Assembly (NCBI RefSeq): GCF_004014805.1
Contig: NZ_ATDN01000008.1
Span: 1 to 64,000 of the forward strand
Direction of reading: 5' to 3'
Length of the DNA stretch: 64,000 nucleotides
Source: Mycolicibacterium elephantis DSM 44368
GTDB lineage: Bacteria > Actinomycetota > Actinomycetes > Mycobacteriales > Mycobacteriaceae
A program made the position numbers and the translations under genes. Each line of letters begins with the position of its first letter. Position 1 is the first letter of the stretch. The notes beneath the pieces are model-generated. The model did no database searches and had not been told where the DNA came from. It was given only the letters and a program-made list of their open reading frames with translations. Below are positions 26,822 to 36,984 of the stretch, one piece after another.

Positions 26822-27180
26822 CCGGCTACCACGGGCGGCCCACCGCAGCCGAACTCGTCGCGGCGGTGGCCGAGTTCCTCGAGAACGACGTGCGGGCCGC
26901 GACGGCGCCGACCGAGCACACCGCCGACGCCGCGCAGGTCAACTTCCACGCCCGCGTCGCCGCCAACGTGCTGCGCATCGTCGAACGCGAACTGCTCGAC
27001 GAGACGGCCACCGAAGTCGGCGAGGCGCTCACGAGGCTGGGGTATCGCGACGAGCGCGAGCTGGCGGCCGCGATCCGCGCCGGCGAGCTCGACGACCGGC
27101 CCGACGAGGTGCTGTCGGCGCTGCGCACCGTGGTGCGTCATCGGCTGGCGATCGACCACCCCGGCTACGCCGACGGGTGA
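26818..27180 (+). CDS. DUF6285 domain protein
   Basis: This 120-residue helical protein has MTGYHGRPTAAELVAAVAEF, FHARVAANVLRIVERELLDE and a C-terminal VLSALRTVVRHRLAIDHPGY. This is the small partner regularly encoded after acyl-CoA dehydrogenase and APH-type kinase genes in actinobacteria. Its biochemical role is unknown to me. It overlaps the kinase gene by 4 nt (ATGA) and closes the cluster. Its stop codon lies at the foot of a stem-loop. Confidence 0.8.
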   Translation: MTGYHGRPTAAELVAAVAEFLENDVRAATAPTEHTADAAQVNFHARVAANVLRIVERELLDETATEVGEALTRLGYRDERELAAAIRAGELDDRPDEVLSALRTVVRHRLAIDHPGYADG

Positions 27181-27227
27181 TTTGTGTGCGTTCAGGCGCG
27201 GTGAGCGCGCGTAAACGCACACAAATC
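27179..27227. terminator. Perfect 14-bp stem-loop between convergent genes
   Basis: GATTTGTGTGCGTT (27179-27192) and AACGCACACAAATC (27214-27227) form a perfect stem that begins inside the TGA stop codon of the plus-strand gene. It ends 3 nt before the stop of the minus-strand methyltransferase. It serves both convergent transcripts. Confidence 0.8.
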
Positions 27228-27229
27228 GC

Positions 27230-27859
27230 TCAGAGCCGACGCGCCCGAACCAGCCAGGCCGGCTCGTCGACCCGGGTGCCGACCGGCAGGCCGATCGCCT
27301 CGGCGTGCGCCTCCTGCACGACGCCGCGATACGTCGTCTCCTCCAGCGCTTCGAGCGTCCATCCGGCACCGAACGACTCCCGGATCTCGCGCTCGCTGAC
27401 CTGCGGGCCGAACCCGCGGCCCTTGTCGGACAACGCCAGCACATGGACCAGCCCGCCCGGCAGACACACCGAATACACGCTGCGCACATACCGCGGGCGG
27501 TCGGTGTCGTCGAAGATGTGGAACAGCGCGCTGTCGAGGACGGTGTCGTAGACCGGTTCGGTGCCCAGCGCCATCGCGTCGGCGACCTCGAACCGGGCCT
27601 CGACCCCGCGCGCCGACGCGTTCTCGCGGGCCTGTGCGATCGCGTGCGGCGAGTAGTCCACGCCCACCACGTCATAGCCCAGGCGCGACAGCAAGATCGT
27701 GTGCTCGCCGGTGCCGCAGCCGACGTCGAGCACCTTGCCGCGGATCAGGCCGGCCCGCTCCAGCTCGACGACCGCCGGCTGGGGCTCGCCGATCACCCAC
27801 GGCGCGGTCCGGGACTTGTAGATGTCTTCGAATAGGGACAAGGTTGGTGTCGTATCCAT
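27230..27859 (-). CDS. SAM-dependent methyltransferase (class I)
   Basis: This 209-residue methyltransferase has motif I KVLDVGCGTGEHTILLSRLG, the post-I acidic VVGVDYSP and motif IV TVLDSALFHIFDD. The protein begins FEDIYKSRTAPWVIGEPQPA, which is seen in small-molecule or thiopurine/tellurite-type methyltransferases. The substrate cannot be read from sequence. Its promoter has the layout of MerR-family targets (see 27868-27898), so it probably responds to a redox-active or toxic compound, which would fit detoxification by methylation. The regulator is not encoded nearby. Confidence 0.85.
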   Translation of the reverse strand: MDTTPTLSLFEDIYKSRTAPWVIGEPQPAVVELERAGLIRGKVLDVGCGTGEHTILLSRLGYDVVGVDYSPHAIAQARENASARGVEARFEVADAMALGTEPVYDTVLDSALFHIFDDTDRPRYVRSVYSVCLPGGLVHVLALSDKGRGFGPQVSEREIRESFGAGWTLEALEETTYRGVVQEAHAEAIGLPVGTRVDEPAWLVRARRL

Positions 27860-27867
27860 GCAGCCGA

Positions 27868-27898
27868 GTGTTCTACCTCAACGGAACTTGAGGTCAAG
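27868..27898 (-). promoter_or_regulatory. MerR/SoxR-type promoter of the methyltransferase gene
   Basis: On the minus strand, TTGACC is followed by a 19-nt spacer and AACACT. The spacer region carries the inverted repeat ACCTCAA-N6-TTGAGGT (27876-27895). An over-long spacer with a palindrome is the hallmark of MerR-family activation. CCTCAACGGAACTTGAGG agrees with the SoxR box CCTCAAGTTAACTTGAGG at 15 of 18 positions. The start codon follows 8 nt after the -10, so the message is nearly leaderless. Confidence 0.65.
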
Positions 27899-27910
27899 AG
27901 AGGACCGGGT

Positions 27911-28321
27911 ATGACCGTCGCCTCCGGCGTGATCTCCGCCGTCGCTGATCGCCTGTTCGCCGCCATCGAGAAGGGCGACATCGCCACTGTGGAGCGGCTG
28001 TGGAGCGATGACGTGGTGGTCTGGAAGGTTGCCGACCGCGACCGGGACAAAGACCGGGCGCTGCGGGTCATCACCTGGTTCATGGACACCACGACGGACC
28101 GTCGCTACGAGATCCTCGAGCGCACGCTGTTCGACGGTGGGTTCGTGCAGCAGCACGTCCTGCACGCCGACGGCCGCAACGGGAAGTCGATCGCCATGCG
28201 CGTCTGCATCGTGGTCAAGGTGAACGCCGACGGGCTGATCGACCGGATCGACGAGTACTTCGACCCGGCGGAGATCACCCCGCTGCTGAACCCCTCGCAA
28301 ACCTCGGAGAAGGTGACATGA
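27911..28321 (+). CDS. SnoaL/NTF2-like protein
   Basis: This 136-residue cone-shaped alpha+beta barrel protein has VISAVADRLFAAIEKGDIATVERLWSDDVVVWK at the N-terminus. The typical C-terminal strands are SIAMRVCIVVKVNADGLIDRIDEYFD. The family covers isomerases, hydrolases and limonene-epoxide-hydrolase-like proteins, and I cannot choose among them. It overlaps the YceI gene by 4 nt (ATGA). It diverges from the methyltransferase across the MerR-type promoter. Confidence 0.75.
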   Translation: MTVASGVISAVADRLFAAIEKGDIATVERLWSDDVVVWKVADRDRDKDRALRVITWFMDTTTDRRYEILERTLFDGGFVQQHVLHADGRNGKSIAMRVCIVVKVNADGLIDRIDEYFDPAEITPLLNPSQTSEKVT

Positions 28322-28851
28322 CAGACGTTTCGGAGTTTCTCAACGACCCGGCGTCGCTCGGCGAATGGCGCCTGGTGCCCGACAAGTCCACCGTCGCGGT
28401 CAACGTCAAGTCGATGTGGGGACTGGTGCCCGTCAAGGGCCGGTTCACCGAGCTGAGCGGTGAAGCGCAACTCACCGGCGGGCCAACGGTTTTCGGTCGC
28501 GTCGTCATCAAGGCCGCGTCGCTGCGCACCGGGATCGGCAGGCGGGACAGGCATCTGCACTCGGCCGACTTCTTCGACGCGGAGAAGTTCCCCGACATCA
28601 CCGTGGAGGTCAACGGGCTGACCGCGACCAGGGCCGACACCGTCGAGCTGGCGGGCCAGCTGACGATCAAAGGCACCTCCAAGCCGCTGCCGCTGACCGC
28701 ACAGGTCGCGGTGTTCGACGACGGGACGGCGCGGCTGGTCACCGAGTCCCGCGTCGATCGCCAGGAGTTCGGCGTCGACGGCAATCTGCTGGGCATGATC
28801 GTTGACATGGCGACGATCTCGGGCGACATCGTGTTCCGGCGCGTGCGCTAG
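28318..28851 (+). CDS. YceI family lipid-binding-like protein
   Basis: This 177-residue lipocalin-like barrel has GEWRLVPDKSTVAVNVKSMWGLVPVKG at the start, then IGRRDRHLHSADFFDAEKFPDITVEV and QLTIKGTSKPLPL. These are all conserved in YceI proteins, which bind isoprenoid or fatty amide ligands. There is no signal peptide, so it is probably cytoplasmic, unlike E. coli YceI. It is coupled to the SnoaL-like gene by a 4-nt overlap. Confidence 0.9.
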   Translation: MTDVSEFLNDPASLGEWRLVPDKSTVAVNVKSMWGLVPVKGRFTELSGEAQLTGGPTVFGRVVIKAASLRTGIGRRDRHLHSADFFDAEKFPDITVEVNGLTATRADTVELAGQLTIKGTSKPLPLTAQVAVFDDGTARLVTESRVDRQEFGVDGNLLGMIVDMATISGDIVFRRVR

Positions 28852-28866
28852 CCGTACCATCGGCGC

Positions 28867-29268
28867 ATGGTCGAGTCATCGCGTCCGTTGCGGATCCTGG
28901 TTTACAGCGACAATCCTCGGGTCAGGGAGCAGGTCAAGCTGGCACTCGGCAAGCGGGTACACCCCGACCTGCCCGAGTTGACCTACGTCGAGGTGGCCAC
29001 CGGCCCGATGGTGATCCGGCACATGGACCAGGGTGGGTTCGACCTCGTGATCCTGGACGGGGAGGCCGCCCCGGTCGGCGGCATGGGAATCGCCAAGCAG
29101 CTCAAGGACGAGATCGACGACTGCCCACCGATCCTGGTGCTGACTGGGCGCGCCGACGACGCCTGGCTGGCCCGGTGGTCGCGCGCGGAGGCCGCGGTTC
29201 CCCACCCGATCGATCCGATCCGCTTGGGCGACGCCGTGGTGTCGCTGCTGCGCACCCCGGTGCCGTAG
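28867..29268 (+). CDS. Atypical response-regulator receiver domain protein (Rv3143 type)
   Basis: This is a stand-alone receiver domain of 133 residues. The acidic pocket (YSDNP), the presumed phospho-acceptor Asp (LVILDGEAAP) and the switch Thr (LVLTGRAD) are present. The invariant Lys of the KP motif is replaced; the segment reads AAVPHPIDPIRLG. No DNA-binding output domain and no histidine kinase are nearby. It stands 165 nt upstream of nuoA, as Rv3143 does in M. tuberculosis. A link with respiration is suggested by position only. Confidence 0.85.
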   Translation: MVESSRPLRILVYSDNPRVREQVKLALGKRVHPDLPELTYVEVATGPMVIRHMDQGGFDLVILDGEAAPVGGMGIAKQLKDEIDDCPPILVLTGRADDAWLARWSRAEAAVPHPIDPIRLGDAVVSLLRTPVP

Positions 29269-29433
29269 CTCGAAATGCCGAAATATCCTGTCTCGCTTGC
29301 CGATTCAGGGCACGACGGCATAGCCAGACACGGCCAATAGCGATACTAACCAAAACGCGTGGCACCGATCGCAAAGCCCGCTAGGGTGTGGGTAAGCTCA
29401 CATCGACAGCCCACGAGGGAGCGAATTCGCGGT

Positions 29434-29808
29434 ATGGATTTGTACACGCCGATCCTGGTGCTTGGCGCCATAGCGGCTGCGTTCGCGGTCGGCTCGGTAG
29501 GCATCGCTTTGGCGGTCGGCCCCCGGCGCTACAACCGGTCGAAACTCGAGGCCTACGAGTGCGGCATCGAGCCGCTGCCGCCGGAGGACCTGTCACGTCA
29601 CGGCATCGGTCAGCGGTTTCCGATCAAGTACTACCTGACCGCGATGCTGTTCATCATCTTCGACATCGAGATCGTGTTCCTGTACCCGTGGGCGGTGGCG
29701 TTCGACAGCCTGGGGCTGTTTGCACTGGTGGAGATGCTTCTGTTCATGGCGACGGTGTTCGTGGCCTACGCCTACGTGTGGCGGCGAGGAGGCCTGACAT
29801 GGGACTAG
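29434..29808 (+). CDS. nuoA: NADH-quinone oxidoreductase subunit A
   Basis: This 124-residue membrane-arm subunit has three transmembrane helices (residues about 4-28, 63-85 and 92-115). The conserved loop [16 protein letters not shown] carries the Cys-Gly-Ile-Glu near the quinone chamber. It is the first gene of the 14-gene complex I operon. The start ATG 29434 gives the normal length, with GAGGGAG about 12 nt upstream as a somewhat distant ribosome site. The 165 nt before it contain no confident promoter. nuoB begins within its last codons. Confidence 0.96.
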   Translation: MDLYTPILVLGAIAAAFAVGSVGIALAVGPRRYNRSKLEAYECGIEPLPPEDLSRHGIGQRFPIKYYLTAMLFIIFDIEIVFLYPWAVAFDSLGLFALVEMLLFMATVFVAYAYVWRRGGLTWD

Positions 29809-30353
29809 AGGAAAAGCTGCCCTCCGGGATCCTGCTGTCCACCGTTGAGACGGTGGCCGGCTACATCCGCAAGGGCTCGTTGTGGCCCGCGACCTTCGGC
29901 CTGGCCTGCTGCGCCATCGAGATGATGGCCACGGCGGGCCCGCGGTTCGACATCTCGAGGTTCGGCATGGAGCGGTTCTCCGCGACACCGCGCCAGGCCG
30001 ATCTGATGATCGTCGCAGGTCGGGTCAGCCAGAAGATGGCTCCGGTGCTGCGCCAGATCTACGACCAGATGGTCGAGCCGAAGTGGGTGCTGGCGATGGG
30101 GGTGTGTGCGTCGTCGGGCGGGATGTTCAATAACTACGCGATCGTGCAGGGCGTCGACCACGTCGTCCCGGTCGACATCTACCTTCCCGGTTGCCCGCCG
30201 CGGCCCGAGATGTTGCTGCACGCGATCCTCAAGCTGCACGACAAGATTCAGGAGATGCCGCTCGGCGTGAACCGCGAGGAAGCGATTCGCGAAGCCGAGC
30301 GGGCGGCGCTGGCAGTCCCCCCGACCATCGAGCTCAAAGGTTTGCTGCGGTGA
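29799..30353 (+). CDS. nuoB: NADH-quinone oxidoreductase subunit B
   Basis: This 184-residue subunit holds cluster N2, the last iron-sulfur centre before quinone. Its ligands are the tandem CC in [11 protein letters not shown], the Cys in [15 protein letters not shown] and the Cys in LPGCPPRPE. The start ATG overlaps nuoA by 10 nt. The C-terminus ends ELKGLLR and overlaps the nuoC GTG. Confidence 0.97.
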   Translation: MGLEEKLPSGILLSTVETVAGYIRKGSLWPATFGLACCAIEMMATAGPRFDISRFGMERFSATPRQADLMIVAGRVSQKMAPVLRQIYDQMVEPKWVLAMGVCASSGGMFNNYAIVQGVDHVVPVDIYLPGCPPRPEMLLHAILKLHDKIQEMPLGVNREEAIREAERAALAVPPTIELKGLLR

Positions 30354-31039
30354 GCGAGAACAATAACGGCACCCCGGCAGACGAGCCCGAGGTCATCGCT
30401 GTGCGCCGCGGCATGTTCGGCGTGCGGGACACCGGCGACACGTCGGGCTACGGGCGCCTGATCCGGCCGGTCGCCCTGCCGGGCAGCTCGCCTCGCCCGT
30501 ACGGCGGGTATTTCGACGACGTCGTCGACAAGCTGCACGCCGCGCTGGGCGAGGACACCTACGCGGAGTCGATCGAGCGGGTGGTGGTGTACCGCGAGCA
30601 ACTGACGCTGGAGGTGTTCCGCGGCCAGCTACCCGTGGTGGCGCAGACGTTGCGCGACGACCCCGGACTGCGCTTCGAGCTGTGCCTCGGCGTCAGCGGG
30701 GTGCACTACCCCGACGACGCCGGCCGCGAACTGCACGCCTTCTATCCGCTGATGTCGATCAGACACAACCGGCGGATTCACCTGGAGGTCGCCGCACCGG
30801 ACGCCGATCCGCACATCCCGTCGCTCTTCGGCGTGTACCCGACCGTGGACTGGCACGAACGCGAGACCTACGACTTCTTCGGGATCATCTTCGATGGCCA
30901 TCCGTCGTTGACCCGCATCGAGATGCCCGACGACTGGGTCGGGCACCCGCAACGCAAGGACTACCCGTTGGGCGGCATTCCGGTGGAGTTCCACGGCGCC
31001 GAGATCCCGCCGCCCGATCAGCGGAGGGCCTACAACTGA
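30350..31039 (+). CDS. nuoC: NADH-quinone oxidoreductase subunit C
   Basis: This 229-residue hydrophilic subunit of the connecting arm has the signature [28 protein letters not shown] and [11 protein letters not shown]. The first about 60 residues form a mycobacterial extension. The GTG start overlaps the nuoB stop by 4 nt, and the stop shares one nucleotide with the nuoD ATG (TGATG). Confidence 0.96.
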   Translation: MSENNNGTPADEPEVIAVRRGMFGVRDTGDTSGYGRLIRPVALPGSSPRPYGGYFDDVVDKLHAALGEDTYAESIERVVVYREQLTLEVFRGQLPVVAQTLRDDPGLRFELCLGVSGVHYPDDAGRELHAFYPLMSIRHNRRIHLEVAAPDADPHIPSLFGVYPTVDWHERETYDFFGIIFDGHPSLTRIEMPDDWVGHPQRKDYPLGGIPVEFHGAEIPPPDQRRAYN

Positions 31040-32394
31040 TGAGCGCAGCCCCCACCCCGCCCGAGCAGGGCGGTGCTAACTCCTCGGGCGCATCCGAGGA
31101 CGGACCGGTTGTCGTTGTCGGCGGCCAGGATTGGGACCAGGTCGTGCAGGCCGCCCGAGAGGCGGCGACCCACGCCGACGAGCGGATCGTCGTCAACATG
31201 GGGCCGCAGCACCCCTCCACGCACGGCGTGCTGCGGCTCATCCTCGAGATCGAGGGTGAGACGATCGTTCAGGCCCGCTGCGGAATCGGCTATCTGCACA
31301 CCGGGATCGAGAAGAACCTGGAGTTCCGCAACTGGACGCAGGGGGTCACTTTCGTGACCCGGATGGATTATCTCTCACCGTTTTTCAACGAGACCGCATA
31401 CTGCCTCGCCGTCGAGAAGCTGCTCGGTGTCACCGATGAGATCCCGGAGCGGGCCAGCGTCATCCGGGTGATGATGATGGAGCTCAACCGGATCTCCTCG
31501 CATCTGGTCGCGTTGGCGACCGGCGGTATGGAACTCGGCGCGATGAGCGCGATGTTCTACGGCTTCCGCGAACGCGAGTTGGTGCTGAACGTTTTCGAGG
31601 CCGTCAGCGGGTTGCGGATGAACCACGCCTACATCCGTCCCGGAGGGGTCGCCATGGACCTTCCGGACGACGCCATCCCCCAGATCCGCGATCTGCTCAA
31701 GCTGATGCCGAAACGGCTGAAGGACCTCGAAGACCTGCTCAACGAGAACTACATCTGGAAGGCCCGCACGCAGGGCATCGGCTACCTGGATCTGACCGGG
31801 TGCATGGCGCTCGGCATCACCGGACCCTGCCTGCGGTCCACCGGTCTGCCCCACGATCTGCGAAAGGCCCAACCCTATTGCGGTTATGAGAATTACGAGT
31901 TCGACGTCATCACCGACGAGGGTTGCGACTCCTACGGTCGCTATCTGATCAGGGTCAACGAGATGCACGAGTCGCTGAAGATCGTCGAACAGTGCCTGGA
32001 CAAGCTCGAGCCGGGCCCGGTGATGTTGCAGGACAAGAAGCTGGCATGGCCGGCCGACCTGAAGGTCGGTCCCGACGGGCTCGGCAACTCGCCCGAGCAC
32101 ATCGGAAGAATCATGGGGCATTCGATGGAGGGGCTGATCCACCACTTCAAGCTCGTCACCGAAGGGATCCGCGTCCCGCCGGGCCAGGTGTACTCGGCCA
32201 TCGAGTCGCCCCGCGGCGAGCTCGGAGTTCACATGGTGTCCGACGGCGGCACCCGCCCCTACCGGGTGCACTACCGCGACCCGTCGTTCAACAACCTGCA
32301 GGCCGTCGCCGCGATGTGCGAGGGCGGCATGGTCGCCGACTTGATCACCGCGGTGGCATCGATCGACCCGGTGATGGGCGGGGTGGACCGATGA
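31039..32394 (+). CDS. nuoD: NADH-quinone oxidoreductase subunit D
   Basis: This 451-residue 49-kDa-type subunit forms the quinone-binding cavity with NuoB. Conserved elements are [43 protein letters not shown] and the C-terminal DPVMGGVDR. The first about 48 residues, rich in Ala, Gly and Pro, are an actinobacterial extension. The start overlaps nuoC by one nucleotide and the end overlaps nuoE by four. Confidence 0.97.
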   Translation: MSAAPTPPEQGGANSSGASEDGPVVVVGGQDWDQVVQAAREAATHADERIVVNMGPQHPSTHGVLRLILEIEGETIVQARCGIGYLHTGIEKNLEFRNWTQGVTFVTRMDYLSPFFNETAYCLAVEKLLGVTDEIPERASVIRVMMMELNRISSHLVALATGGMELGAMSAMFYGFRERELVLNVFEAVSGLRMNHAYIRPGGVAMDLPDDAIPQIRDLLKLMPKRLKDLEDLLNENYIWKARTQGIGYLDLTGCMALGITGPCLRSTGLPHDLRKAQPYCGYENYEFDVITDEGCDSYGRYLIRVNEMHESLKIVEQCLDKLEPGPVMLQDKKLAWPADLKVGPDGLGNSPEHIGRIMGHSMEGLIHHFKLVTEGIRVPPGQVYSAIESPRGELGVHMVSDGGTRPYRVHYRDPSFNNLQAVAAMCEGGMVADLITAVASIDPVMGGVDR

Positions 32395-33257
32395 GCATCT
32401 TCTTCGAGCTGGGTCAGCGCCCCGACGAACCCGGCCCACCGATAAGCGGCCCCGCGTCATATCCGGAAGACGTCACCGCCCGGCTTTCCACCGATGCCGA
32501 GAAGATCATCGCGCGTTATCCGCACCCGCGCTCGGCCCTGCTGCCGCTGCTGCACCTGGTGCAGTCCGAGGACGGCTGCCTGACCAACGCGGGTATCGCG
32601 TTCTGCGCCAAGCAGTTAGGGCTGACCAACGCCGAAGTCACCGCGGTGGCCACGTTTTACACGATGTATCGGCGCACCCCGACCGGCGACTATCTGGTCG
32701 GGGTATGCACCAACACGTTGTGCGCGATCATGGGCGGCGACGCGATTCTGGACTCGCTGCAGGACCATCTGGGCGTCCACGCGGGCGGGACGACCGAAGA
32801 CGGCCGCGTCACGCTGGAGCACATCGAGTGCAACGCCGCATGCGATTACGCGCCGGTCGTGATGGTCAATTGGGAGTTCTTCGACAACCAGACACCGGCT
32901 TCGGCGCGCGAACTGGTGGACGGGTTGCGTGCGGGCAATCCGCCGCAGCCCACCCGCGGCGCACCGCTGTGCACGTTCCGCGAGACCGCGCGCACGCTGG
33001 CGGGCCTTCCCGATCCACGCTCCGGCGGCGACCGGATCGGTGACGCCACCCTCGCGGGTCTGCGGGTGGCGCGCGAGCGCGGCATGACGGCTCCGGACCC
33101 CGATGCCGCGGTGGGATCCGACGGCGGCGCGCCCGACGACCAGAAGGCCGCGGCGGAAGCGACGCAGGACGCCCCGGCGCCTGCGCCGTCGGCCACGGTG
33201 CCACCCGAGCCGAACACCGCTGAAACCAACCCAGACGCAACGGATTCGCATACATGA
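32391..33257 (+). CDS. nuoE: NADH-quinone oxidoreductase subunit E, with long C-terminal tail
   Basis: This is a 288-residue subunit of the NADH-input module. The thioredoxin-like domain holds the [2Fe-2S] cluster N1a with Cys in [13 protein letters not shown] and [11 protein letters not shown] typical NuoE is about 160-180 residues. Here an acidic Ala/Pro-rich tail of about 70 residues ([20 protein letters not shown] and on) follows the folded part and is probably disordered. It overlaps nuoD and nuoF by 4 nt each. Confidence 0.96.
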   Translation: MSIFFELGQRPDEPGPPISGPASYPEDVTARLSTDAEKIIARYPHPRSALLPLLHLVQSEDGCLTNAGIAFCAKQLGLTNAEVTAVATFYTMYRRTPTGDYLVGVCTNTLCAIMGGDAILDSLQDHLGVHAGGTTEDGRVTLEHIECNAACDYAPVVMVNWEFFDNQTPASARELVDGLRAGNPPQPTRGAPLCTFRETARTLAGLPDPRSGGDRIGDATLAGLRVARERGMTAPDPDAAVGSDGGAPDDQKAAAEATQDAPAPAPSATVPPEPNTAETNPDATDSHT

Positions 33258-34570
33258 CCGCACTGACACCCGTACTCAGCAGGTTCTGGGACGAACCGGA
33301 GCCGTGGTCCATGGACACCTATCGGCGGCACGGTGGGTACCGTGCGCTCGAGAAGGCATTGGCCATGTCTCCCGACGACGTCATCGCGCTCGTGAAGGAT
33401 TCCGGTCTGCGGGGCCGCGGCGGTGCGGGGTTCCCGACCGGCACCAAATGGTCGTTCATTCCGCAGGACGACACCGGCGCCGGCGCAAAGCCCCACTACC
33501 TCGTCGTCAACGCCGACGAGTCGGAACCCGGTACCTGCAAAGACATTCCACTGATGCTGACGACGCCGCACTTCCTGATCGAAGGCGCGATCATCGCCGC
33601 GTACGCCATTCGGGCACGTCATGCGTTCATCTATCTGCGCGGCGAGGTGGCCCCCGTGCTGCGGCGGCTCAACGCCGCGGTGGCCGAGGCGTATGAGGCG
33701 GGCTTCCTCGGCGAGAACATCGCGGGCTCCGGGTTCGACTTGGACCTGATCGTGCACGCGGGCGCAGGCGCCTACATCTGCGGTGAGGAGACCGCGCTGT
33801 TGGACTCGTTGGAAGGCCGACGCGGCCAGCCCCGGCTGCGTCCGCCGTTTCCCGCCGTCGCCGGGCTGTACTCCTGTCCGACGGTGGTCAACAATGTCGA
33901 GTCGATCGCCAGCGTGCCGCCGATCGTGCTCAACGGGGTGGACTGGTTCCGGTCGATGGGCACGGAGAAATCTCCTGGCTTCACGCTGTATTCGCTGTCC
34001 GGGCACGTCGCCAGGCCCGGACAGTACGAAGCGCCGCTCGGCATCACGCTGCGTGAACTTCTGGACTACGCCGGCGGCATCCGCGGGGGCCACAAGCTGA
34101 AGTTCTGGACGCCGGGCGGTTCGTCGACGCCGCTGCTGACCGACGAACACCTCGACGTGCCACTGGATTACGAGGGCATGGCCGGCGTCGGCACCATGCT
34201 CGGCACCAAGGCGCTGCAGATCTTCGACGAGACCACGTGCGTGGTACGGGCGGTTCGTCGTTGGAGCGACTTCTACGCGCATGAATCGTGCGGTAAGTGC
34301 ACCCCGTGCCGGGAGGGCACGTATTGGTACATCCAGATCTTCGAGCGCCTCGAGACAGGTGCCGGCACGGCGGCTGACCTCGACAAGCTTCTCGATATCT
34401 CCGACAACATCCTCGGGCGGGCGTTCTGCGCGTTGGGCGACGGTGCGACGGCCCCCGTCATGTCCTCGATTCAGTACTTCCGCGACGAGTACATCGCTCA
34501 TCTCGACGGTGGCTGCCCGTTCGATCCGCACGCCTCGACGTTGATGGCCACCGAGGGGGTGGGAGCATGA
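33254..34570 (+). CDS. nuoF: NADH-quinone oxidoreductase subunit F
   Basis: This 438-residue subunit binds NADH, FMN and cluster N3. The FMN/NADH motif is [16 protein letters not shown]. The nucleotide-binding Gly-rich [19 protein letters not shown] follows. The [4Fe-4S] ligands are [14 protein letters not shown] plus a later Cys in GRAFCALGD. It catalyses hydride transfer from NADH to FMN. ATGA overlaps join it to nuoE and nuoG. Confidence 0.97.
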   Translation: MTALTPVLSRFWDEPEPWSMDTYRRHGGYRALEKALAMSPDDVIALVKDSGLRGRGGAGFPTGTKWSFIPQDDTGAGAKPHYLVVNADESEPGTCKDIPLMLTTPHFLIEGAIIAAYAIRARHAFIYLRGEVAPVLRRLNAAVAEAYEAGFLGENIAGSGFDLDLIVHAGAGAYICGEETALLDSLEGRRGQPRLRPPFPAVAGLYSCPTVVNNVESIASVPPIVLNGVDWFRSMGTEKSPGFTLYSLSGHVARPGQYEAPLGITLRELLDYAGGIRGGHKLKFWTPGGSSTPLLTDEHLDVPLDYEGMAGVGTMLGTKALQIFDETTCVVRAVRRWSDFYAHESCGKCTPCREGTYWYIQIFERLETGAGTAADLDKLLDISDNILGRAFCALGDGATAPVMSSIQYFRDEYIAHLDGGCPFDPHASTLMATEGVGA

Positions 34571-36984
34571 CCATTCCGGCGAGCAGGCGCGAGGATCCCC
34601 AGAACAGGCCGGCCGACGCCGAGCCACCGGTCGAAATGGTGACTCTCACCATCGACGACGTCGAGGTCAGCGTTCCGAAGGGCACCTTGGTGATTCGGGC
34701 CGCCGAGTTGATCGGCGTGGAGATTCCGCGGTTCTGCGATCACCCGCTTCTCGACCCGGTCGGTGCGTGCAGGCAGTGCCTGGTCGAGGTCGAGGGGCAG
34801 CGCAAGCCGATGGCGTCGTGCACGATCACCTGCACACCCGACATGGTGGTCCGCACCCAGTTCACCTCCGAGATCGCCGACAAGGCGCAGGAGGGAATCA
34901 TGGAGTTCCTGCTGATCAACCATCCCCTGGACTGTCCGGTGTGCGACAAGGGCGGCGAATGCCCACTGCAGAACCAGGCCATGTCGGCCGGCCGCCCCGA
35001 AACCCGGTTCGAGGATGTCAAGCGGACCTTCCCCAAGCCGATCAACGTCTCCTCGCAGGTGCTGTTGGACCGCGAGCGTTGCGTGATGTGTGCGCGCTGC
35101 ACCCGGTTCTCCGATCAGATCGCCGGCGACCCGTTCATCGATCTGCTGGAACGTGGTGCGCTGCAACAGGTGGGCATCGCACCGGGCGAGCCGTTCGAAT
35201 CGTATTTCTCCGGCAACACCGTCCAGATCTGCCCCGTCGGCGCGCTCACCGGCGCGGCGTACCGGTTCCGGGCCCGGCCGTTCGACCTGGTGTCCAGTCC
35301 CAGCGTGTGCGAGCACTGCGCGTCCGGATGTGCCCAGCGCACCGATCACCGGCGTGGAAAAGTGATGCGCCGCTTGGCCGGTGACGATCCTCAGGTCAAC
35401 GAGGAATGGAACTGCGACAAGGGGCGCTGGGCCTTCACCTACGCCACCCAGGGCGACCGCATCACCAGCCCGCTGATCCGCGGCGAGGACGGCGAGCTGC
35501 GGCCGGCCTCCTGGGCGGAGTCGCTCGCGGTGGCCGGTGCCCGCCTGGCGAAGGCCAACGGCCGCACGGGCCTGCTCGTAGGCGGCAGGGTGTCGGTGGA
35601 GGATGCCTACGCCTACGCCAAATTCGCCCGGATCGCGCTGGACACCAACGACATCGACTTCCGCGCCCGCCCACACAGCACCGAGGAAACCGAGTTCATC
35701 GCCAGCCACGTCGCAGGGCATCCGATGACGGTCACCTACACCGACCTGGAGAACGCGCCCGCGGTGCTGCTGGCCGGCTTCGAACCCGAAGAGGAATCGC
35801 CGATCGTCTTCCTGCGGCTGCGAAAGGCCGTCCGTAAGAAGGGGCTGCGGGTGATCTCCGTCGCCCCGTTCGCCACCCGCGCCCTGACCAAGCTGCGCGG
35901 ACGTCTCGTCAGAGCGGCGCCGGGCGGCGAGGCGGTCGCACTCGACGGCCTGGCGGGCGACGAACAGCTGACGCTGCCGGGGGCGATCATCCTCGCCGGC
36001 GAGCGGCTGGCCACCTCGCCCGGCGCCCTTTCGGCCGTAAGCAGACTGGCGGCGCAGACCGGTGCCCGCCTGGCGTGGGTACCACGGCGTGCCGGCGAGC
36101 GGGGCGCCGCCGAGGCCGGTGCGCTGCCGAACCTGTTGCCCGGTGGACGACCGGTCGACGATGCGACCGCGCGTGCGGAGACCGCGGAGGTCTGGCATGT
36201 CGACGAGTTACCGAGCGCACCGGGGCGTGACACCTCGGCGATACTCGACGCGGCCCGCAGCGGAGACTTGGACGCCCTGCTGATCGGCGGCGTGGAACTC
36301 GCCGACCTCCCGGACCCCGATGCCGCGCTGGCCGCTCTCGAAGCCGCCCCGTTCGTGGTGAGCCTCGAGCTTCGGGAAAGCGCGGTCACCGCGGTCGCCG
36401 ACGTGGTCTTCCCCGTCGCACCCGTGGTGGAAAAGGCCGGCTCGTACATGAACTGGGAGGGACGGCTGCGCCCGTTCGAGCCGTCGTTGGAAACCAACGC
36501 GATCCCCGACTCCCGGGTGCTGAACTACCTGGCCGACGAACTCGGGGTCGCGTTGAACATGTCGAACCCGTCGGACGGCCGCGACGAGATGGTGCGGCTG
36601 GGGATCTGGGCGGGACCGCGCCCTGCCGCGCCGCAGGTGGCTGCCGCGGCGCCGACCGTGCCCGGCACCGGTCAGGCCGTGTTGGCGAGCTGGCGCATGC
36701 TGCTCGACGCCGGACGACTGCAGGACGGCGAACCACACCTGGCCGGCACCGCCCGAAAGCCGGTCGCGCGGCTGTCGGCGGCGACGGCCGCCGAGATCGG
36801 GGTCGGTGAAGGCGATTTGGTGACGGTTCGCACCGAACGCGGGGCCATCACGCTGCCGCTGGCGATCACCGACATGGACGACCGCGTGGTCTGGCTGCCG
36901 TTGAACTCGGCGGGCTCCGCGGTGCACCAGAGCCTGGGGGTGACGGCGGGAACCGTCGTCTCGATAGAACGGGCTGCATCATGA
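34567..36984 (+). CDS. nuoG: NADH-quinone oxidoreductase subunit G
   Basis: This is the 805-residue largest iron-sulfur subunit. The N-terminal [2Fe-2S] domain has [15 protein letters not shown], followed by Cys-rich [17 protein letters not shown] and [20 protein letters not shown]. The additional N7 cluster motif CEHCASGC with a distal Cys in [11 protein letters not shown] is present. The C-terminal half is molybdopterin-oxidoreductase-like without cofactor ligands. It ends [15 protein letters not shown]. The ends overlap nuoF and nuoH by 4 nt. Confidence 0.97.
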   Translation: MTIPASRREDPQNRPADAEPPVEMVTLTIDDVEVSVPKGTLVIRAAELIGVEIPRFCDHPLLDPVGACRQCLVEVEGQRKPMASCTITCTPDMVVRTQFTSEIADKAQEGIMEFLLINHPLDCPVCDKGGECPLQNQAMSAGRPETRFEDVKRTFPKPINVSSQVLLDRERCVMCARCTRFSDQIAGDPFIDLLERGALQQVGIAPGEPFESYFSGNTVQICPVGALTGAAYRFRARPFDLVSSPSVCEHCASGCAQRTDHRRGKVMRRLAGDDPQVNEEWNCDKGRWAFTYATQGDRITSPLIRGEDGELRPASWAESLAVAGARLAKANGRTGLLVGGRVSVEDAYAYAKFARIALDTNDIDFRARPHSTEETEFIASHVAGHPMTVTYTDLENAPAVLLAGFEPEEESPIVFLRLRKAVRKKGLRVISVAPFATRALTKLRGRLVRAAPGGEAVALDGLAGDEQLTLPGAIILAGERLATSPGALSAVSRLAAQTGARLAWVPRRAGERGAAEAGALPNLLPGGRPVDDATARAETAEVWHVDELPSAPGRDTSAILDAARSGDLDALLIGGVELADLPDPDAALAALEAAPFVVSLELRESAVTAVADVVFPVAPVVEKAGSYMNWEGRLRPFEPSLETNAIPDSRVLNYLADELGVALNMSNPSDGRDEMVRLGIWAGPRPAAPQVAAAAPTVPGTGQAVLASWRMLLDAGRLQDGEPHLAGTARKPVARLSAATAAEIGVGEGDLVTVRTERGAITLPLAITDMDDRVVWLPLNSAGSAVHQSLGVTAGTVVSIERAAS

